Source of the DNA: Bacteroidota bacterium | GTDB taxonomy: Bacteria; Bacteroidota; Bacteroidia; B-17B0; Aurantibacillaceae | NCBI GenBank assembly: GCA_021155905.1 | Contig: JAJNBG010000010.1 | Location: forward strand, 1-64,000 | Reading direction: 5' to 3' | DNA: 64,000 bases | Part shown: in pieces, positions 50,055-59,987 of the stretch | Numbering within the stretch: the stretch's first letter is position 1 | Layout of the letters: each line of letters starts with the position of its first letter | The notes under the pieces: model-generated | Told to the model about the DNA's origin: nothing | The model's database searches: none | The model's input: the letters and a program-made list of their open reading frames with translations, nothing else | Program-made: the position numbers and the translations under genes

Positions 50055-53000
50055 TTAATCGCGGAACAAATTTAAGAAACCTTTTTCAGTTGTGGCTTGA
50101 TCCAGTTGATCTGTATAGTTAATAATATAAAAATAAGTACCGGCCGGCGCTACCCCGCTTTTTGCATTACCATCCCAGTAGCCGTTCAAACCATCCCATT
50201 CATGCATTTTTAAACCCCAGCGGTCATAGATAACACAATTCAGGGTTTTTAGTCCCGAGGATGGTATTTTAAATAATTCGTTACTGCCGTCTCCGTTTGG
50301 CGTAAATACGTTAGGAATGACGACAACGGCTTCTCTTACAATAGCAATGCATTTAGTAACTGAATTTGTACATGTACTGTTGGAAGCCAATAAAGATATA
50401 CAGCAATTGCCGGTATCCGCATAGGTAATATTGGCATCGGTTAATGATGAAATATTGCCGTCACATAAGCCCCATGTATACGTGTTTGCATTTGTACTGG
50501 CGTTACTGAAATGCACGGTTGTTCCTACCAATACGGTATTACCTTCCTGAATATTAAAATCGGCAACCGGTGTTAAATTTACCTGAATCACAGATGGGAG
50601 CGTATAGGTTGATGAGCATCCTAATGTATTGGTACAGGTTGCTGTGACCGTATAATTACCTCCTACATTATAACAATAGGTCGGATTATTAGCATTTCCT
50701 GTCGTACCATCGCCATAATTATAACTAATGGTCGAGCAGGATGAACTGGTTATATCCGAGAAGTTAACACATAAAGGGGCACAACCAATCGTATTTAGTG
50801 CATTTACCGAAAGGGTTGGTGACGGTGAAACGGTTACGGTTGTGGTAAAAGGAACGGAATTGCAATTATTGTTAGAACCTACAACGGAATAAGTACTTGT
50901 ATTAACCGGCGAAGGATTGATTGTTCCGGTTGTTTCTGATGTACTCCACAAGTAACTTAAAGCGCTACCAACAGCTGTTAACGTGGCTGACTGGCCCGCG
51001 CAAATCGATGCCGGGAGAACACTGATTGTTGGAGTTGCTGTAACATTTACCGTTGACGTTGCAGATGAACTACTGATACATCCATTGACATCAGTTCCTG
51101 ACACTGCATAGACAGTTGTCGTTGACGGGCTTACAGTCAGTGAAGTACCGGTCACACTGCCTGTCCATGTATAAGTGGAAGCACCACTTGCTTCGATAGT
51201 AGCGGGTTGTCCTGAACAAATGCTTAGTGTTGGATTGTTAACTGAAATCGTTGGCGTTGGATTCACTGTAATCGTTTGAACTGCAGTGTTGGTACAACCG
51301 GCAGCAGAAGTGCCGGTTACAGTATAGGTTGCTGTTACTGTTGGTGAAAACGCAATACCATTGTTTACTCCGTTAGTCCAAGTATACGTGCCAACACCTC
51401 CGCTCGCGGTTAATGAAGTGGAATTGCCTATGCAAATCACTGAACTGCTGGCGGTTGGCGTCAGAGAAGGTGCCGGATTTTCTGTAACGATTACGGTATC
51501 AGAATAAGAACAAACCTGCTGATAAAAAATATCATCCAATGCAAAATCGTTTGCTCCCGGAGCTGTAAAGTTTTGATCGACAATGGTAATTACGGCTGAC
51601 GTGTTTGCACCTGAATTCCAGTTCGTAGAAAAATTCCCCCAGACACCGGCTGTGAATGGAGCGCTATAGGTCGTACCCAATAAACCGCCATTGATAGAAA
51701 ATTGCAACTGAGCTTCATTACCGGCTGACGTATTATAAACCGAAGCTACCCATGCGGAGAAATTATAATTGGTATTTGGAGAAACCGTAATGGTTTCACT
51801 CCATACGATATCATTTGCTACGGCAGATCCATTACACACCATCATGTTGCCTGTACCGGTGGTATGATCTCCAAATGTCACAAAGTTAACATGACCTGCA
51901 TTAGGGTCAGTTGTTATGATATAGGTTCCCGGATTGGATAATAGACCAAAAGGCCCCGGAGTTACAGGAACTACATAATTACTGGTAAACATGGTATTTC
52001 CTAAACTAAAGTCTCCGTTGGCAACCAGGTCGTTGCTAAGCACTGTGGCTGTGCAAACATACGTCCCGGTATTTGTAGCAGTTATGTTTTGACTTGTAGC
52101 GCCACCCGGGGTCCAGGAATAAGAAGTGAACCCTGAAGGGCCATTGACGATATAATTCATAGGAGAGCAAAAGGCAGTGTCGTTACCCAAAGCAAAAGAG
52201 CACACATTATTACAATTTGTTACCGTTACATCTGAAGTTACCGAACCGGTACACGCAGCATCAATACCTGTTACTGTGTAGGTAGTATTTATTGTTGGAG
52301 TAACAGTAACAGAAGTGCCCGTTAAATTTCCGGGGTTCCATGTATAACTCGTTGCACCGCCGGCGGTTAATGTTGCCGCTTGTCCTGCACAAATAGTAGG
52401 CGAATTTACCACTACGGTCGGAGTAGCCGTTACACTGATGGTTCCGTTTGCTGTGCTCGTGCAGGAACCATTTGCTCCCGTAACTGTATAGATTGTTGTT
52501 GAAGAAGGATTATCCGTAATTGCCGATGTCAATTGCCCGTCGGGCATCCATGTATAATTGGTTGCTCCACTGGCTGTTAAAGTTGCAGACTGGCCCGGGC
52601 AAATAGAAGTACTTGTTACAGATACGGATGGGACAGAATTAACGGTTACCACAGCCGTATTACTTCCTGAACATGTACCACTCGTTCCTAAAATTGTATA
52701 AGTTGTAGTTAGAACAGGTGATACATTTAATGTACTGGTACTGGCACCTGTGTCCCAGGTATAGGACGTCGCTCCGTTTGCTGTTAAAGAAGCCGTTTCT
52801 CCGGCACAAATAGTTGGATTGTTTACACTGATGGAAATTCCGGTTCCTATAGTCACTGAGAGCGTTGTTGAGGAAAAACAGCTTCCGATCGCACCTGTTA
52901 AAGATACTGTTGCATCGGATGCAGGACTTATAGTATAACTACTTCCTGAAACATTCCCGGGATTCCAGGTATAAGTGGTTGCACCACTGACTGTTAATGT

Positions 53001-56000
53001 AGCTGTTTGAGTTGGGCAAATGGTTACCGAGTTAGCTACCAGTGTAGGGGCCGGAGTAACATCAACGGTCGCTGTCGTTGTTGCGCTGCACGTTCCATTT
53101 GAGCCTGTAATTGTATAAATTGTAGTAGAACCAGGACTAACAGAAACTGTTGAAGTTGTTTGTCCTCCGGGCATCCACGTATAATTTGTAGTCCCGCTTG
53201 CGGTTAAAGTAGTTGAATTGCCTGAACAAATACTGGCATTGGCAACTGCCACTGTAGGTTGCGAGTCAACTGTTACACTAACTGTTTGTGTGTTTATACA
53301 TAAAGAGCTTGTTCCTGTAACTGTATAAACGGTGAGGGAGGAAGGAGAAACAGAAATGGTATTTGTTGTGGGACCAGTGTTCCAGGAATAAGTTGTGGCA
53401 CCGCTCGCTGTTAATACGACTGTTTGAGTTGGGCAAATCGTTTGACTACTTACTGCCACTGTAGGATTAGGTGTTACTGTAACCGATCGGGTAATTTGTG
53501 TTGAACAACTTCCGTTCACTCCGGTCACTGAAACAGTTCCGGATGAAGCAAGGCTTATGGTAAATGTTGTTCCTGTTACGCCTCCCGGGTTCCAGGTGTA
53601 GCTTGCTGCTCCACTCGCTGTAAAGGTAGCTACTTGTCCTGCACAAATGGTTACAGAGTTTGCGGTTAATGTTGGAGTTGGAGTAACATTGACACTGGCA
53701 GTGGTTGAATTCGTACACGTTCCGTTAGAACCTGTGATGGTATAATTTGCGGCTGCATTGGCAGAAATAGTAGATGTTGTTATACTGCCCGGCATCCATG
53801 TAAAGCTTGAAGCGGTTCCCGATGCCGCCAGTACCGTTGAAGTACCTGAACAGATCGTAGCATTCGGAACGGATACGTTAGGAAGGGCGATAACCGTTAC
53901 TGTGGCCATGGCACTATTCGTACAGGTGCTATTTGATCCGGTAATGGTATAAGTTGTATTTGAATTGGAAGAAATGGTTGACGAAATTATGCTGCCAGGC
54001 ATCCAGGTAAAGCTGGTAGCGGTGCCGGAGACGGTTAACACGGTTGACGTTCCAGTGCAAATTGTAGCATTTGGAACAGATACCGTAGGAATATTATTAA
54101 CGATGACCTGAGTGGTGTGAGACCCAACACAAGAGCTGCTGCTTCCATTGATGGTATAAATGGTAGTTGAGGTTGGTGAAACGGAAAGAGTATTCGTTGT
54201 TGGGGATCCTGCAGCATTCCAGGTATAAGATGTTGCCGAAGTGGTTACTGTAAGAATTGTACTTTGTCCGGAACAAATGGTAGGGCTGTTGATTGAAAAA
54301 GTTGGGCCATTGGTCACTGTAATAATAATCGGCAAACGATAGAGTCCGGGACAAGATCCGGCGTAAACTGTGTAGGTTCCTGTTGTGGTATAAGTAGGCG
54401 TGACATAAACTGTTCCGTTGTTCACAGCGGCAGTGCTTAGAGTGTTATACCACTCAATAGTAGCGGCAGTATTTGTAGAGCTGGCTGTTAAGGTTGCAGA
54501 TTGATTGGTACAGATGGTTTGATTCGACGAAGCTGTTAACGAATAGGATGGAGCAATTACCTGGTTTTTTGTTCCCGCATCGCCGGAAGTAGCACCGTTC
54601 ATAGGAAATTCTGTATCGAACGCCGAAGCGTTAGTAGTTCCATTGGAGCCCCCGTTTGTATTTTGAGTGAACCCAACGTTGGATGCCGCAATGTAACCCC
54701 CACTGCCCCCGCCTCCAGGACCTTGCCCCTCGCTGTTTGAAGTTCCTGATTTTATCTGGTTACCTCCATTTCCGCCGTTAGTGTTTGCTGTTATGCTGGA
54801 AATTGTTCCATTGCTTTTAAGGATGATTGTACCCCCGGCGCCGGCGCCACCTGCGCCATCTATTCCCTGTTGAGGATTAGAAAAAGTGGAACCACCAAAC
54901 GCGTTATTACCATTAGCTCCATTTGAGGAAATATTTCCTGTACCGGAAATAGCTCCATAAGTTAAAAAATAAATTAAACCACCACCGGCACCTCCTGAGC
55001 ATGCATTGCTACCGTTTGATTGGCCGGAAGACATATGGCCCGAGCCTCCGCCGCCTCCCATGAATATTTTTCCTAGAGAATAATCTAATGGTCTGCCTCC
55101 AAATCCCCCATAACTTGGCCGTCTTTGGGTACCCCATGATATGTTGTTCGGTCCAACAGTATTTGGATTATTAGTGCTGACAGTTGAAGTGCCATATCCT
55201 CCCTTACCGCCTCCACTTGAAACTAATGTTGACCTTGTAGGCCATTCAAGGTTAAATGCAACGCTATAGGTAGTATTTGTAATTCCATAACCATACCACC
55301 CGTTAATATTACCCCCGTTTGCTCCTCCACCTCCGCCGCAGTTATTGGCGTTTCCGCCGCCACCGCCATTTGCCGGCGCCCCTTTACACTGATAACCCAA
55401 AGAATCAGGCGTAGCAGTTGTAGTGGCCGCCGCTTTTAATAAACGGTCACTTCCAATGCCCTCGCCTTTTTCAGCACCATCACTGGGATTTTTAGTAACA
55501 AAATTAGTATTACCGGTTCCGCCATTACCTACTGCGGCACCACCTCTAAAACCTAATCCAGTTGCTGTAACAGTTCCGTCAATAGTTGTGAGACCGTCAA
55601 CTTCAACAGCAAGAATGCCGCCAATAGTGCCATTCCAGGCATCAGTGGTTAATACCCCTGCTCCGGTTATATTTAGGCCGGAATATCTTGGAACACGCAC
55701 GATCTGTGTTTTTCCAGTACTGGAGTATGAGTGCGTCAGTCCACATGTTAATTCGATCTGGTTGGTGGATATGGTAGATTTCACTTCAGCAAACTCATAA
55801 TTACCACAGGATGAGTAATCATATATCTTACCATAAGTGCTATCAGGTTGCCATGGCACAGCATAGGTGCCGAGGTTCATTTTTGCACCCTGCATCTGGA
55901 TGATCATCACCAGGTCTCCGGGTGTTAAAGTAGAAGTAAAACGGGCGTTCGCATTTAAACCATTTGCTGTTACATTCAATAGTGTGGCATTAGCAGCCAC

Positions 56001-56141
56001 AGAACTTGTTAAGGCAGTAAATTCATTTACTTTTACATTTGTAACAGAAACTGTTTTGACTCCAAGTTTTCCTTTTTGAGCGAATACTCCATTTAATAAA
56101 CCTAAGCATAAAATGCTGGTAATTAGTCTGTTTAGTACCAT
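50055..56141 (-). CDS. Giant (2028 aa) secreted repeat protein, Gly-rich N-terminal region, Cys-paired Ig-like repeats, PKD, T9SS type B (gliding motility C-terminal) domain
   Basis: Signal peptide; GGGGGNANNCGGGGGANGG; ~13 units of xxICxGxxxTLTASGATxYTWxPG...TxYTVTGxxGxC; C-term IPNVFTPNGDGSNELFKIPS...CVIYDRWGLKMHEWDG...GTYFYIINYTD. Confidence 0.93.
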   Translation of the reverse strand: MVLNRLITSILCLGLLNGVFAQKGKLGVKTVSVTNVKVNEFTALTSSVAANATLLNVTANGLNANARFTSTLTPGDLVMIIQMQGAKMNLGTYAVPWQPDSTYGKIYDYSSCGNYEFAEVKSTISTNQIELTCGLTHSYSSTGKTQIVRVPRYSGLNITGAGVLTTDAWNGTIGGILAVEVDGLTTIDGTVTATGLGFRGGAAVGNGGTGNTNFVTKNPSDGAEKGEGIGSDRLLKAAATTTATPDSLGYQCKGAPANGGGGGNANNCGGGGGANGGNINGWYGYGITNTTYSVAFNLEWPTRSTLVSSGGGKGGYGTSTVSTNNPNTVGPNNISWGTQRRPSYGGFGGRPLDYSLGKIFMGGGGGSGHMSSGQSNGSNACSGGAGGGLIYFLTYGAISGTGNISSNGANGNNAFGGSTFSNPQQGIDGAGGAGAGGTIILKSNGTISSITANTNGGNGGNQIKSGTSNSEGQGPGGGGSGGYIAASNVGFTQNTNGGSNGTTNASAFDTEFPMNGATSGDAGTKNQVIAPSYSLTASSNQTICTNQSATLTASSTNTAATIEWYNTLSTAAVNNGTVYVTPTYTTTGTYTVYAGSCPGLYRLPIIITVTNGPTFSINSPTICSGQSTILTVTTSATSYTWNAAGSPTTNTLSVSPTSTTIYTINGSSSSCVGSHTTQVIVNNIPTVSVPNATICTGTSTVLTVSGTATSFTWMPGSIISSTISSNSNTTYTITGSNSTCTNSAMATVTVIALPNVSVPNATICSGTSTVLAASGTASSFTWMPGSITTSTISANAAANYTITGSNGTCTNSTTASVNVTPTPTLTANSVTICAGQVATFTASGAASYTWNPGGVTGTTFTISLASSGTVSVTGVNGSCSTQITRSVTVTPNPTVAVSSQTICPTQTVVLTASGATTYSWNTGPTTNTISVSPSSLTVYTVTGTSSLCINTQTVSVTVDSQPTVAVANASICSGNSTTLTASGTTNYTWMPGGQTTSTVSVSPGSTTIYTITGSNGTCSATTTATVDVTPAPTLVANSVTICPTQTATLTVSGATTYTWNPGNVSGSSYTISPASDATVSLTGAIGSCFSSTTLSVTIGTGISISVNNPTICAGETASLTANGATSYTWDTGASTSTLNVSPVLTTTYTILGTSGTCSGSNTAVVTVNSVPSVSVTSTSICPGQSATLTASGATNYTWMPDGQLTSAITDNPSSTTIYTVTGANGSCTSTANGTISVTATPTVVVNSPTICAGQAATLTAGGATSYTWNPGNLTGTSVTVTPTINTTYTVTGIDAACTGSVTSDVTVTNCNNVCSFALGNDTAFCSPMNYIVNGPSGFTSYSWTPGGATSQNITATNTGTYVCTATVLSNDLVANGDFSLGNTMFTSNYVVPVTPGPFGLLSNPGTYIITTDPNAGHVNFVTFGDHTTGTGNMMVCNGSAVANDIVWSETITVSPNTNYNFSAWVASVYNTSAGNEAQLQFSINGGLLGTTYSAPFTAGVWGNFSTNWNSGANTSAVITIVDQNFTAPGANDFALDDIFYQQVCSYSDTVIVTENPAPSLTPTASSSVICIGNSTSLTASGGVGTYTWTNGVNNGIAFSPTVTATYTVTGTSAAGCTNTAVQTITVNPTPTISVNNPTLSICSGQPATIEASGASTYTWTGSVTGTSLTVSPSTTTVYAVSGTDVNGCISSSSATSTVNVTATPTISVLPASICAGQSATLTAVGSALSYLWSTSETTGTINPSPVNTSTYSVVGSNNNCNSVPFTTTVTVSPSPTLSVNALNTIGCAPLCVNFSDITSSSCSTISYNYGDGTTGNANNPTYCYNVGGNYTVTATCTNTLGCSSTYTLPSVIQVNLTPVADFNIQEGNTVLVGTTVHFSNASTNANTYTWGLCDGNISSLTDANITYADTGNCCISLLASNSTCTNSVTKCIAIVREAVVVIPNVFTPNGDGSNELFKIPSSGLKTLNCVIYDRWGLKMHEWDGLNGYWDGNAKSGVAPAGTYFYIINYTDQLDQATTEKGFLNLFRD

Positions 56142-56167
56142 TTGAAATTCATTTTAAAAATGAGTAC

Positions 56168-56175
56168 CAAATATA
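56168..56175 (-). promoter_or_regulatory. Bacteroidota -7 element (TATATTTG)
   Basis: Minus strand TATATTTG upstream of the 50055-56141 gene; followed by palindrome CATTTTTAAAATG at 56150-56162. Confidence 0.5.
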
Positions 56176-56200
56176 ACGAAATTAGGCCTTAAAGAGAAAA

Positions 56201-57454
56201 CTACTTAAATTCTCCAAAAAGTATCGAAAGGTATTCGGTATAATTCCAGGAATCTGAGGTAAACAAACAACTGTCATAACTAAACATGAACTTGATGTTT
56301 AGCAGGCTGCAAATAACGAGCAGGCTTAAAAAAATGGGATCTGTTTTTTTACCATTCGTAAATATTGGAACAAATAGAATCAGGACAATATCATTGATCG
56401 CGCGATGCCCGAAACCGCAACCTAATGATAAACTCCACCAGGACGCATAAATCAGAACATACATTAATAAGAGCCCGATACCCAACCTGCTTATGGTATT
56501 AAAGCTTTTTACCAGGTAAAACAGTAAAACTACGAGGATCGGATAGTAAATAAACAAACCATTATCAGAACCAAATAACAAAATTAGTATCCGGTTGAAA
56601 GATGGAAATACAAAAGGTTCGTTTTGGTAGGAATTCGTGAAATAACTTCCAAACGCATATTGATAGTAAAGTAATTGAGGTATGATGAATAAAGCGGCCA
56701 ATAAAACCATCACCAGAATAAATTTTCCAGAAAATAAATAAGAGCGGATGAAGTGACCGGTTGAAAAATAGAAGTACAATAATATAGGAATTAAGAACAA
56801 CAGGTTTAAGGGGCGGATTATTATGTACAGAATTGAAGCCAGTAGAATCAACATGAGATATTTTTTATAGTTAGCGTCCTTCAAATGGATTGCGAAATAT
56901 AAAATGGCCGAAAGACAGGCAAAAGAATAAACATGAGACATGCCTGTTTCAAAAATGCCGTAATAGAAAATTCCTGTACTTAAGATAATCCCCATGCTTA
57001 AAGCAATGGATTGTAAAGGAGGTCTGAATTTTCGGAGGGTAAAAAAAAGGAAAAATAATCCTAGACTTAAGTAAAAACTGCCGGCTATGTCAATCGATTT
57101 CTGGTACAAAAAAGAATAGCCGTCTTTTTCAGTACTGATGACATGAGCCATTAACCAGAAAGGACTTTGCAATAACGAAACGCCGTAAGGATATTTGGTG
57201 ATTATTTTACCTGACGTGGAATCTGCATGAAATCCATTACCCGTTTTAACTTCAATTTGCCCGGGTAATTGCTCCGCCTTAAAATCATAAATAAATAAAG
57301 CCGGTAAATATACATTATAACCCGCTTTATCTGCCCAGAGCTCGGAGTGGTATGTGAAATTCCTTGCGACTGAATGCCGGTTTAATGAAATAAAGGCAAA
57401 CAAACCAAAAACCAAAAAAAAGGCAGATATTATTTTGAATTTGTTTTGGGACAT
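56201..57454 (-). CDS. Polytopic membrane protein, mannosyltransferase-like
   Basis: About 10 hydrophobic helices; no catalytic motif assigned; start probably MSQNKFK at 57454. Confidence 0.7.
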   Translation of the reverse strand: MSQNKFKIISAFFLVFGLFAFISLNRHSVARNFTYHSELWADKAGYNVYLPALFIYDFKAEQLPGQIEVKTGNGFHADSTSGKIITKYPYGVSLLQSPFWLMAHVISTEKDGYSFLYQKSIDIAGSFYLSLGLFFLFFTLRKFRPPLQSIALSMGIILSTGIFYYGIFETGMSHVYSFACLSAILYFAIHLKDANYKKYLMLILLASILYIIIRPLNLLFLIPILLYFYFSTGHFIRSYLFSGKFILVMVLLAALFIIPQLLYYQYAFGSYFTNSYQNEPFVFPSFNRILILLFGSDNGLFIYYPILVVLLFYLVKSFNTISRLGIGLLLMYVLIYASWWSLSLGCGFGHRAINDIVLILFVPIFTNGKKTDPIFLSLLVICSLLNIKFMFSYDSCLFTSDSWNYTEYLSILFGEFK

Positions 57455-57487
57455 CAGTAATGAATTGTATTTAAATATAATCAATTT

Positions 57488-58423
57488 TTAAAACCGGTTT
57501 CTCCATATCAATAATAAGACACCAACTAAAGCAATGAGGCATGCAAAAATAGATTGCAGAGTTATTTTTTCTTTGTATACAAAATAACTGATGGGTAAAA
57601 CAAATAATGGTAATAATGCAAAAATGGTTTGCGCAACGGCTACTTCTAATTTTTGAATCGCAAACAGGGAGAGGGTTACCCCCATTACCGGACCTAATAA
57701 AGTTCCCAGGAACATATAGGGTAAATTGTTTTTTTCATTCGTGAGAATGGGTTTGCTGTTTGAAATCAATTTACCGGCCAGCAGGGAAACGATAAATGCC
57801 GCCGAAAAGGCAAATAACAAACGGATCCAAACGGCATGCATGGTAGGTAATTTATCTGCATAATAATCCATTCCGTATTTCGATAAAACCAGTCCAATAC
57901 CCTGGCAGAGTGCGCCAGTGATTCCAAACAGAATTCCTTTCTTATCCCTGGTATATCCAACCTTAAGCGCCGCACCGGCGTCTTTTTTTGAAAGAGTTAA
58001 CCAAATCACCCCGGCTACAGTGACCAGTATGCCAAGCATTCCAATCAGGTTAATCGTTTCGTTCAAGGCAATATAACCAACTACTAAAGCAGCACCGGGA
58101 GCAAAGGTCGTGTAGAGGCTTCCCAGTTTTGGACCTAATAGTTTGAAAGAAGTAAAGCTGCAGTAATCACCAATAGAAAAACCGATAATTCCGGACAAAC
58201 CCAAAAAGACATAATGATAAGACTGATGTGTTATAAACAAATCAACAGGGTTTAATCCATTCCAGAAAAACAAAATAATAGTGAGTATGAGCCAAGCTAA
58301 TAATAAACGGTACTGATTCAGAGGGGCCGATCCAATACGTTTAGCAGCTTCTGTGAACGGAAAAATACCTAAACTCCAGCAAAGTGTTGTGAGAAGAGCA
58401 ATTAATTCGCCACTTAAATTCAC
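57488..58423 (-). CDS. DMT-superfamily (EamA) transporter
   Basis: Ten-TM pattern; LIALLTTLCWSLGIFPFTEAAKRIG...; duplicated EamA halves. Confidence 0.87.
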   Translation of the reverse strand: MNLSGELIALLTTLCWSLGIFPFTEAAKRIGSAPLNQYRLLLAWLILTIILFFWNGLNPVDLFITHQSYHYVFLGLSGIIGFSIGDYCSFTSFKLLGPKLGSLYTTFAPGAALVVGYIALNETINLIGMLGILVTVAGVIWLTLSKKDAGAALKVGYTRDKKGILFGITGALCQGIGLVLSKYGMDYYADKLPTMHAVWIRLLFAFSAAFIVSLLAGKLISNSKPILTNEKNNLPYMFLGTLLGPVMGVTLSLFAIQKLEVAVAQTIFALLPLFVLPISYFVYKEKITLQSIFACLIALVGVLLLIWRNRF

Positions 58424-58833
58424 TGTTTACTTTCTTTTTGAAATCCAATCAAGGCAATAAAAATCCAACCGGCGATAAAAAATAAACCACCGATAGGCGT
58501 AACCGGACCCAGCACTTTTAACCAATCCGCACCGTATAAATGGCGAGTACACAAAAAATAAAGTGAACCTGAAAACATGCAAATACCGATTAAAAAACTG
58601 CTGTAGGCCCATCCTATAAGTTTATGATCATGGTGTTTTGAAAATAAAAATAGTCCGAACATCGCAAGGACATGATACATCTGGTATTTGACAGCGGTAT
58701 CAAATCCATTTAACTGGTCGGGCGTGATGAGCCCGGTGCTGAGTTTCCCTTTTAAAAAATGTGCGCCTAAAGCGCCTAAAGCAACCGCGATAGCGCCTAA
58801 AAGACCAATACTGATTAATTTTTTTGAGTTCAT
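58420..58833 (-). CDS. DUF423 membrane protein
   Basis: GAIAVALGALGAHFLKGKL...FDTAVKYQMYHVLAMF...LFCTRHLYGADWLKVLGPVTPIGGLFFIAGW; 4-bp overlaps with both neighbours. Confidence 0.92.
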   Translation of the reverse strand: MNSKKLISIGLLGAIAVALGALGAHFLKGKLSTGLITPDQLNGFDTAVKYQMYHVLAMFGLFLFSKHHDHKLIGWAYSSFLIGICMFSGSLYFLCTRHLYGADWLKVLGPVTPIGGLFFIAGWIFIALIGFQKESKQ

Positions 58834-59933
58834 TTTTGTTGTGAAATAAATTTTAAGAATTCTTCCTTCGAATCTTTAAATTGAAATTCGTCTGCTAAAG
58901 TTGCAGCGTTTTCTTTATCCGTTAAAATATAATAAGCAGATTTTAGAAGTTCGGTCTTTTCGCGGTCGTGCGTGATTAAGTCGCTAAGTTTTTTAACCTG
59001 GCTGCAGGATAAACAAACATCTACCAGGAGTTTTTTAGCCAGGTTGATTTTTTGATTTTCATAAGGTGTATTTTTTATCCTTGAATAAATTTCATCCAGT
59101 TTATTTGAACCGATCGGTTCTTTACATTGCAATTTCTTTTGTTTGTCGATATTTTCCTGGTCTTTCAGAAAAGAAGCAAAGGATTCTCTCATGGCAGGAT
59201 AACGGAACAAAATCATTAATGCATTGATATTCTCTTTATCACTAATGTGAGGATAAGCCTTTTTCGCCGAATTCAATTTATCCATATCGATATATACCGC
59301 TTCCAGTAATTCTTTTAATTGAAGTACAGTATAACAATTGTTTTCAATAATCTGGTTCAAATGGTGGTAAGCGGTTTCCTTGTCGTTGACTTTAAACATT
59401 AAGTTCAGCGCGTATTTTATTTCCTTATCCGTTAGAGCAATTTTGCAGGAAGATGTTTCCTCGTCATAATTGTCAAAGAACACTGGTTTATTTTTTACAG
59501 CCTGGTATAAATTTCCATAAATACTGTTATCTACCAAGGGCACTGTTTCTTTTGGCGCTTCCGGAACAGGAGGTGTTTCCGGCCCGGAACGTTCAGAAAC
59601 GGCTTTGAATTTTAATTGCAGCTTTTCATTCTTTTCTGATAACACATAGGTAAATTCTTTGTCCAAAAATTTTGAATTGGCACTCAATAGAATGGAGTCT
59701 TTTAAACTTAGTTCTGTGTTGGTTCCCGGCATTTTAATTTCAATAAAATTCCATCCGGTTGACAGGTTAAAAACTTTCACAATAGATTCAGCTGTTTTAT
59801 TAACCGGTTCACGATTCATGCTCAGGAAAAAAGGTCGTCCCTGTTCACTGACAATAACCATTGAATTGGTTTGAGATTTAGCCAAAAGCCCGCAAAAAAG
59901 TAAATAAAATAGGGTATGGATTTTTGGGACCAT
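58830..59933 (-). CDS. DUF4476-type secreted protein with internal duplication
   Basis: Signal peptide; two similar halves FDNYDEETSSCKIALTDKEIKYALNLM...FRYPAMRESFASFL and KNTPYENQKINLAKKLLVDVCLSCSQVKKL...FKDSKEEFLKFI. Confidence 0.75.
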   Translation of the reverse strand: MVPKIHTLFYLLFCGLLAKSQTNSMVIVSEQGRPFFLSMNREPVNKTAESIVKVFNLSTGWNFIEIKMPGTNTELSLKDSILLSANSKFLDKEFTYVLSEKNEKLQLKFKAVSERSGPETPPVPEAPKETVPLVDNSIYGNLYQAVKNKPVFFDNYDEETSSCKIALTDKEIKYALNLMFKVNDKETAYHHLNQIIENNCYTVLQLKELLEAVYIDMDKLNSAKKAYPHISDKENINALMILFRYPAMRESFASFLKDQENIDKQKKLQCKEPIGSNKLDEIYSRIKNTPYENQKINLAKKLLVDVCLSCSQVKKLSDLITHDREKTELLKSAYYILTDKENAATLADEFQFKDSKEEFLKFISQQK

Positions 59934-59962
59934 ATTATCTGTTTAGATAACAAATTTAAGGT

Positions 59963-59970
59963 TATTTTTG
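59963..59970 (+). promoter_or_regulatory. Bacteroidota -7 element (TATTTTTG)
   Basis: Exact TAnnTTTG 17 bp before ATG at 59988. Confidence 0.5.
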
Positions 59971-59987
59971 TGGCAGAAATTATTTTT

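Noticed and set aside
50800-54540. CRISPR-like spaced repeats
   Set aside because: The periodicity (~207 bp) is in-frame protein repeat degeneracy in an open reading frame, not short identical repeats with unique spacers.
53467-55800. Alternative-frame ORFs inside the 2028-aa gene (53467-53718, 54035-54354, 55423-55800)
   Set aside because: Embedded in a long ORF with regular repeats; products are low-complexity artefacts of biased codons.
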